From: Sphingorhabdus sp. 109 | Lineage (GTDB): Bacteria; Pseudomonadota; Alphaproteobacteria; Sphingomonadales; Sphingomonadaceae | Direction: 5' to 3' | Assembly (NCBI RefSeq): GCF_902506555.1 | Contig: NZ_LR732707.1 | Coordinates: forward strand, 2,441,290 to 2,505,289 | DNA: 64,000 nt | Shown: positions 61,986 to 64,000 of the stretch, piece after piece | Numbering within the stretch: the stretch's first letter is position 1 | Layout: each line of letters begins with the position of its first letter | Translations under genes and position numbers: made by a program | Notes under the pieces: model-generated | The model's database searches: none | What the model was told of the DNA's origin: nothing | Seen by the model: only the letters and a program-made list of their open reading frames with translations

Positions 61986-62889
61986 TCCCAATTTCCTGCG
62001 TTACCCCATGCTTCGCAAAGGGATGGACCATGACCTCTATCCGGCAGCCAATATGTTCGAGCAGCCCGGAATCGCATGGCCCGACAGCAAACCGATAGCG
62101 CTCATGGTCACCGTAGCTGTCGAATTCTTTCCGCTGACCCCCAATGACGGTCCGTTCAGAGCGGCCGGGCATATGGCGACGCCTTTTCCTGATTTGCGGA
62201 CGTTCACCGCGCGCGACTACGGCAACCGGGTCGCGATATACCGGATAATGGATGCTCTGGCGGCCGCCGATATCGCCGCGACAGCGTTCGTCAGCAGCGC
62301 GCTGATCGACCGCACGCCGCAGCTTGTCCAGGATATCCGGACAGCTGGCTGGGAAATCGCGGCGCATGGCAAAGACATGAACTCCATACATTATGGTGAC
62401 ATGCCGCTGGATCTCGAACAGCACCAGATTGAGTCCTGTCTGGCGGCCTGGTCCGACTATGGTGTCACTCCGAAAGGCTGGATGTCTCCGGGCCGGGGAC
62501 AGAGCGAAGACACGCTTGGCCTGCTCAAACGTGCCGGCATTGAATGGACCGCAGACTGGGGCAATGACGATATGCCCTATGCGATGAACGATGGTCCGGT
62601 TGCCATGCCCTATACCGATGAGATGGAAGACCGGAAATGCATCACCATACTCGGCCAGAATGAAGAGGTGTGGTCCCGGCAGGTTGTGGGAGCGGCTGAT
62701 CTTCTGGCAAAAGAAGCCCAGTCCTACGGCGGCCGTATTTTGCATCTGGCTCTGACACCCTATATAATCGGACAGCCGTTCCGGATCAAATTCTTGCGGG
62801 ATCTACTAGCTGAATTGGCTGGGCGTGACGATATCTGGTCGGCGACCGCATCGGAAATCCATGGGTGCTGGCAGGGCCAGACTGCCTGA
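61975..62889 (+). CDS. PuuE-like NodB-fold protein lacking the late histidine (copy 3)
   Basis: A 304-residue PuuE-branch paralogue. It retains E50 (VTVAVE), H131 (AAHGKD) and NDDMPY (197-202), but the position of the late histidine reads LTPYIIGQP (T261). Start ATG 61975 follows GGAGG by 5 bases and overlaps the preceding gene, so the two subunits are made together. A heteromer with an active and a modified subunit, or a different substrate, is plausible. It ends the operon; the next gene is on the other strand. Confidence 0.8.
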   Translation: MPLDPNFLRYPMLRKGMDHDLYPAANMFEQPGIAWPDSKPIALMVTVAVEFFPLTPNDGPFRAAGHMATPFPDLRTFTARDYGNRVAIYRIMDALAAADIAATAFVSSALIDRTPQLVQDIRTAGWEIAAHGKDMNSIHYGDMPLDLEQHQIESCLAAWSDYGVTPKGWMSPGRGQSEDTLGLLKRAGIEWTADWGNDDMPYAMNDGPVAMPYTDEMEDRKCITILGQNEEVWSRQVVGAADLLAKEAQSYGGRILHLALTPYIIGQPFRIKFLRDLLAELAGRDDIWSATASEIHGCWQGQTA

Positions 62890-62966
62890 CACGCAAGCTT
62901 GTTGAGTCATCTGGGCACTGACGGGAAACCGGCACAGCAGCATAGTGGATTCCCGGGCTGAGAACC

Positions 62967-63013
62967 ACGGCCCGTCGATGGCTTCGAGATTATCGGAGAA
63001 ACCGGCGGGCCGT
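62967..63013. terminator. Weak hairpin between convergent genes
   Basis: Arms ACGGCCCG and CGGGCCGT pair around a 31-base loop, 78 bases after the last PuuE-like gene. The position between convergent transcripts fits a terminator but the loop is long and no U tract follows. Confidence 0.25.
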
Positions 63014-63063
63014 CTCCTGGCTATTACCAGCGCTCGGGGCTGCCAGCTCTGGGCAATCGGGAC

Positions 63064-64000
63064 TCAACCCACTCGGAGCCCTTCGGGTACGCCGTCGAGT
63101 AGAACCGTTTTGGGCTCGAGGAAGGCCTTCAGACCCGCAACACCGCCTTCGCGACCGAGGCCTGATTTCTTGAATCCGCCAAAGCCGATGGTGAAGTCGT
63201 TTCTGGGGCCATTTTGCCCCATGGTACCGGTCCGTACACTGCGGGCAACATGATAGGCTTTTTCAAGATCGTTGGTGAAAACGGCACCGGAAAGACCAAA
63301 ATCGGAATCATTGGCGATCGCGATCGCCTCATCCAGATCATCATAAGGGATCACGCAGATGACCGGGCCAAAAATCTCTTCCTGCGCGATGCGCATGTCA
63401 TTGCTGACATTGGCAAAGATTGTCGGTTCCATGAAATAGCCCTTGTCGAGATGCGCTGGCCGCTTGCCCCCGCTCACGAGATTTGCTCCTTCGGCCACCC
63501 CGGCAGCGATCAGGCCTTCGATACGTTCAAGCTGGCGCTTCATAGCGACCGGGCCGATAACCGTATCTTCGTCAAAGGCGTGGCCTATTTTTACCGCTTC
63601 GGCGATATCCTTCATCTTGCCGACAAGTTCGTCATGCCGCTTCCGACTGACCAGTACGCGGGACAATAATGCACAATTCTGCCCCGCGATCGAACAGATA
63701 CCGTCGATCAACATCTTGGCCACCATATCAAGATCATAATCGTCAAGGACAATCGCCGGTGACTTGCCGCCAAGTTCCAGCGAGCATCTTGCGATGCGTT
63801 CGCCGCAGACCGAAGCAATCCGCTGCCCTGCGGCAACGCTGCCGGTAAAACTGACCTTGTCGACATCGGACCGGCGGACCAGATAATCGGAAATCTCGCG
63901 ATGTGCGCAGACCAGATTCAGCACACCGGCCGGCAGCCCGATCTCGTCAGCGCATTGGGCTATGATATAGGCTTCAAGCGGCGTTTCGGGGGCGGGCTTC
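63064..64000 (-). CDS. Aldehyde dehydrogenase, C-terminal part (runs off window)
   Basis: The frame is open to the right edge, giving 312 residues of an aldehyde dehydrogenase with its N terminus outside. Visible are FTGSVAAG (cofactor loop), SLELGGKSP (catalytic Glu) and the cysteine site IAGQNCALLSR, then EEIFGPV and the C-terminal GRE-type GFGGFKKSGLGREGG. It converges with the hydratase/imidase operon. Which aldehyde it oxidises is unknown; it is the second such enzyme in the window and differs around the cysteine. Confidence 0.9.
   Translation of the reverse strand, partial: KPAPETPLEAYIIAQCADEIGLPAGVLNLVCAHREISDYLVRRSDVDKVSFTGSVAAGQRIASVCGERIARCSLELGGKSPAIVLDDYDLDMVAKMLIDGICSIAGQNCALLSRVLVSRKRHDELVGKMKDIAEAVKIGHAFDEDTVIGPVAMKRQLERIEGLIAAGVAEGANLVSGGKRPAHLDKGYFMEPTIFANVSNDMRIAQEEIFGPVICVIPYDDLDEAIAIANDSDFGLSGAVFTNDLEKAYHVARSVRTGTMGQNGPRNDFTIGFGGFKKSGLGREGGVAGLKAFLEPKTVLLDGVPEGLRVG

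Noticed and set aside
1-64000. Mobile elements, CRISPR arrays, tRNA or rRNA genes
   Set aside because: No transposase or integrase motifs, no regularly spaced repeats, and no cloverleaf or rRNA-like sequence were recognised on reading both strands.

Overview
The window reads as chromosomal DNA of an alphaproteobacterium, most likely order Sphingomonadales. The evidence is indirect: roughly 55-60% G+C, three TonB-dependent receptors with sphingomonad-style plugs, a TPR-sulfotransferase, Tat-type oxidoreductases and many secreted beta-propeller or hydrolase genes. I saw no rRNA, tRNA, CRISPR array, transposase, integrase or origin. Almost the whole window is catabolic: uptake receptors, oxidoreductases, ring-opening hydrolases, amidases, CoA enzymes and few regulators.

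Layout. (1) 1-6225, minus strand: a complete uptake-and-assimilation operon of the urea/guanidine carboxylase type (lipoprotein binding protein, permease, ATPase, NikR-like regulator, two DUF1989 subunits, biotin carboxylase running off the left edge). (2) 6438-10833, plus: two related MBL-fold proteins, one with its main metal motif lost, a propeller lipoprotein and a sterol-desaturase-family hydroxylase. Two promoters here share a 26-bp palindromic element. (3) 11001-23937: two TonB receptors, a TPR-sulfotransferase, a Tat-lipoprotein molybdenum hydroxylase with its 2Fe-2S subunit, a propeller-like secreted protein and a PhoD-type phosphatase. (4) 24062-30161, plus: a tight operon of HMG-CoA-lyase-family protein, hydantoinase/oxoprolinase A and B, and a CaiB/BaiF CoA transferase. 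(5) 30387-38828: aldehyde dehydrogenase plus PuuE-like cyclic amidase, flavin monooxygenase, two isochorismatase-type amidases around an arylmalonate-decarboxylase-like protein without catalytic cysteine, an IclR regulator and a crotonase. (6) 39002-56896: two GMC oxidoreductases, two exported alpha/beta hydrolases, two paralogous methyltransferases, a DUF1330-MDR fusion, two exported flavin amine oxidases, a third TonB receptor, a cytochrome c and two secreted proteins of unknown function. (7) 56985-64000: a second CoA transferase divergent from an operon encoding aconitase-type large and small subunits, a dimethylmalate/methylisocitrate-lyase-type enzyme and two coupled PuuE-like proteins, then a partial aldehyde dehydrogenase.

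How it may fit together. Three PuuE/cyclic-imidase-like proteins, two half-amidase-like proteins, a maleate/dialkylmaleate-hydratase-like heterodimer and a matching C-C lyase suggest hydrolytic breakdown of a cyclic imide or lactam: imide to half-amide, to substituted maleate, to substituted malate, to a 2-oxo acid plus a short carboxylate. This resembles the end of the clostridial nicotinate pathway (dimethylmaleate hydratase and dimethylmalate lyase) joined to an imidase front end. Alkylated maleimides from tetrapyrrole breakdown are one attractive substrate class. The pathway and substrate are inference; the gene content is what the sequence shows.
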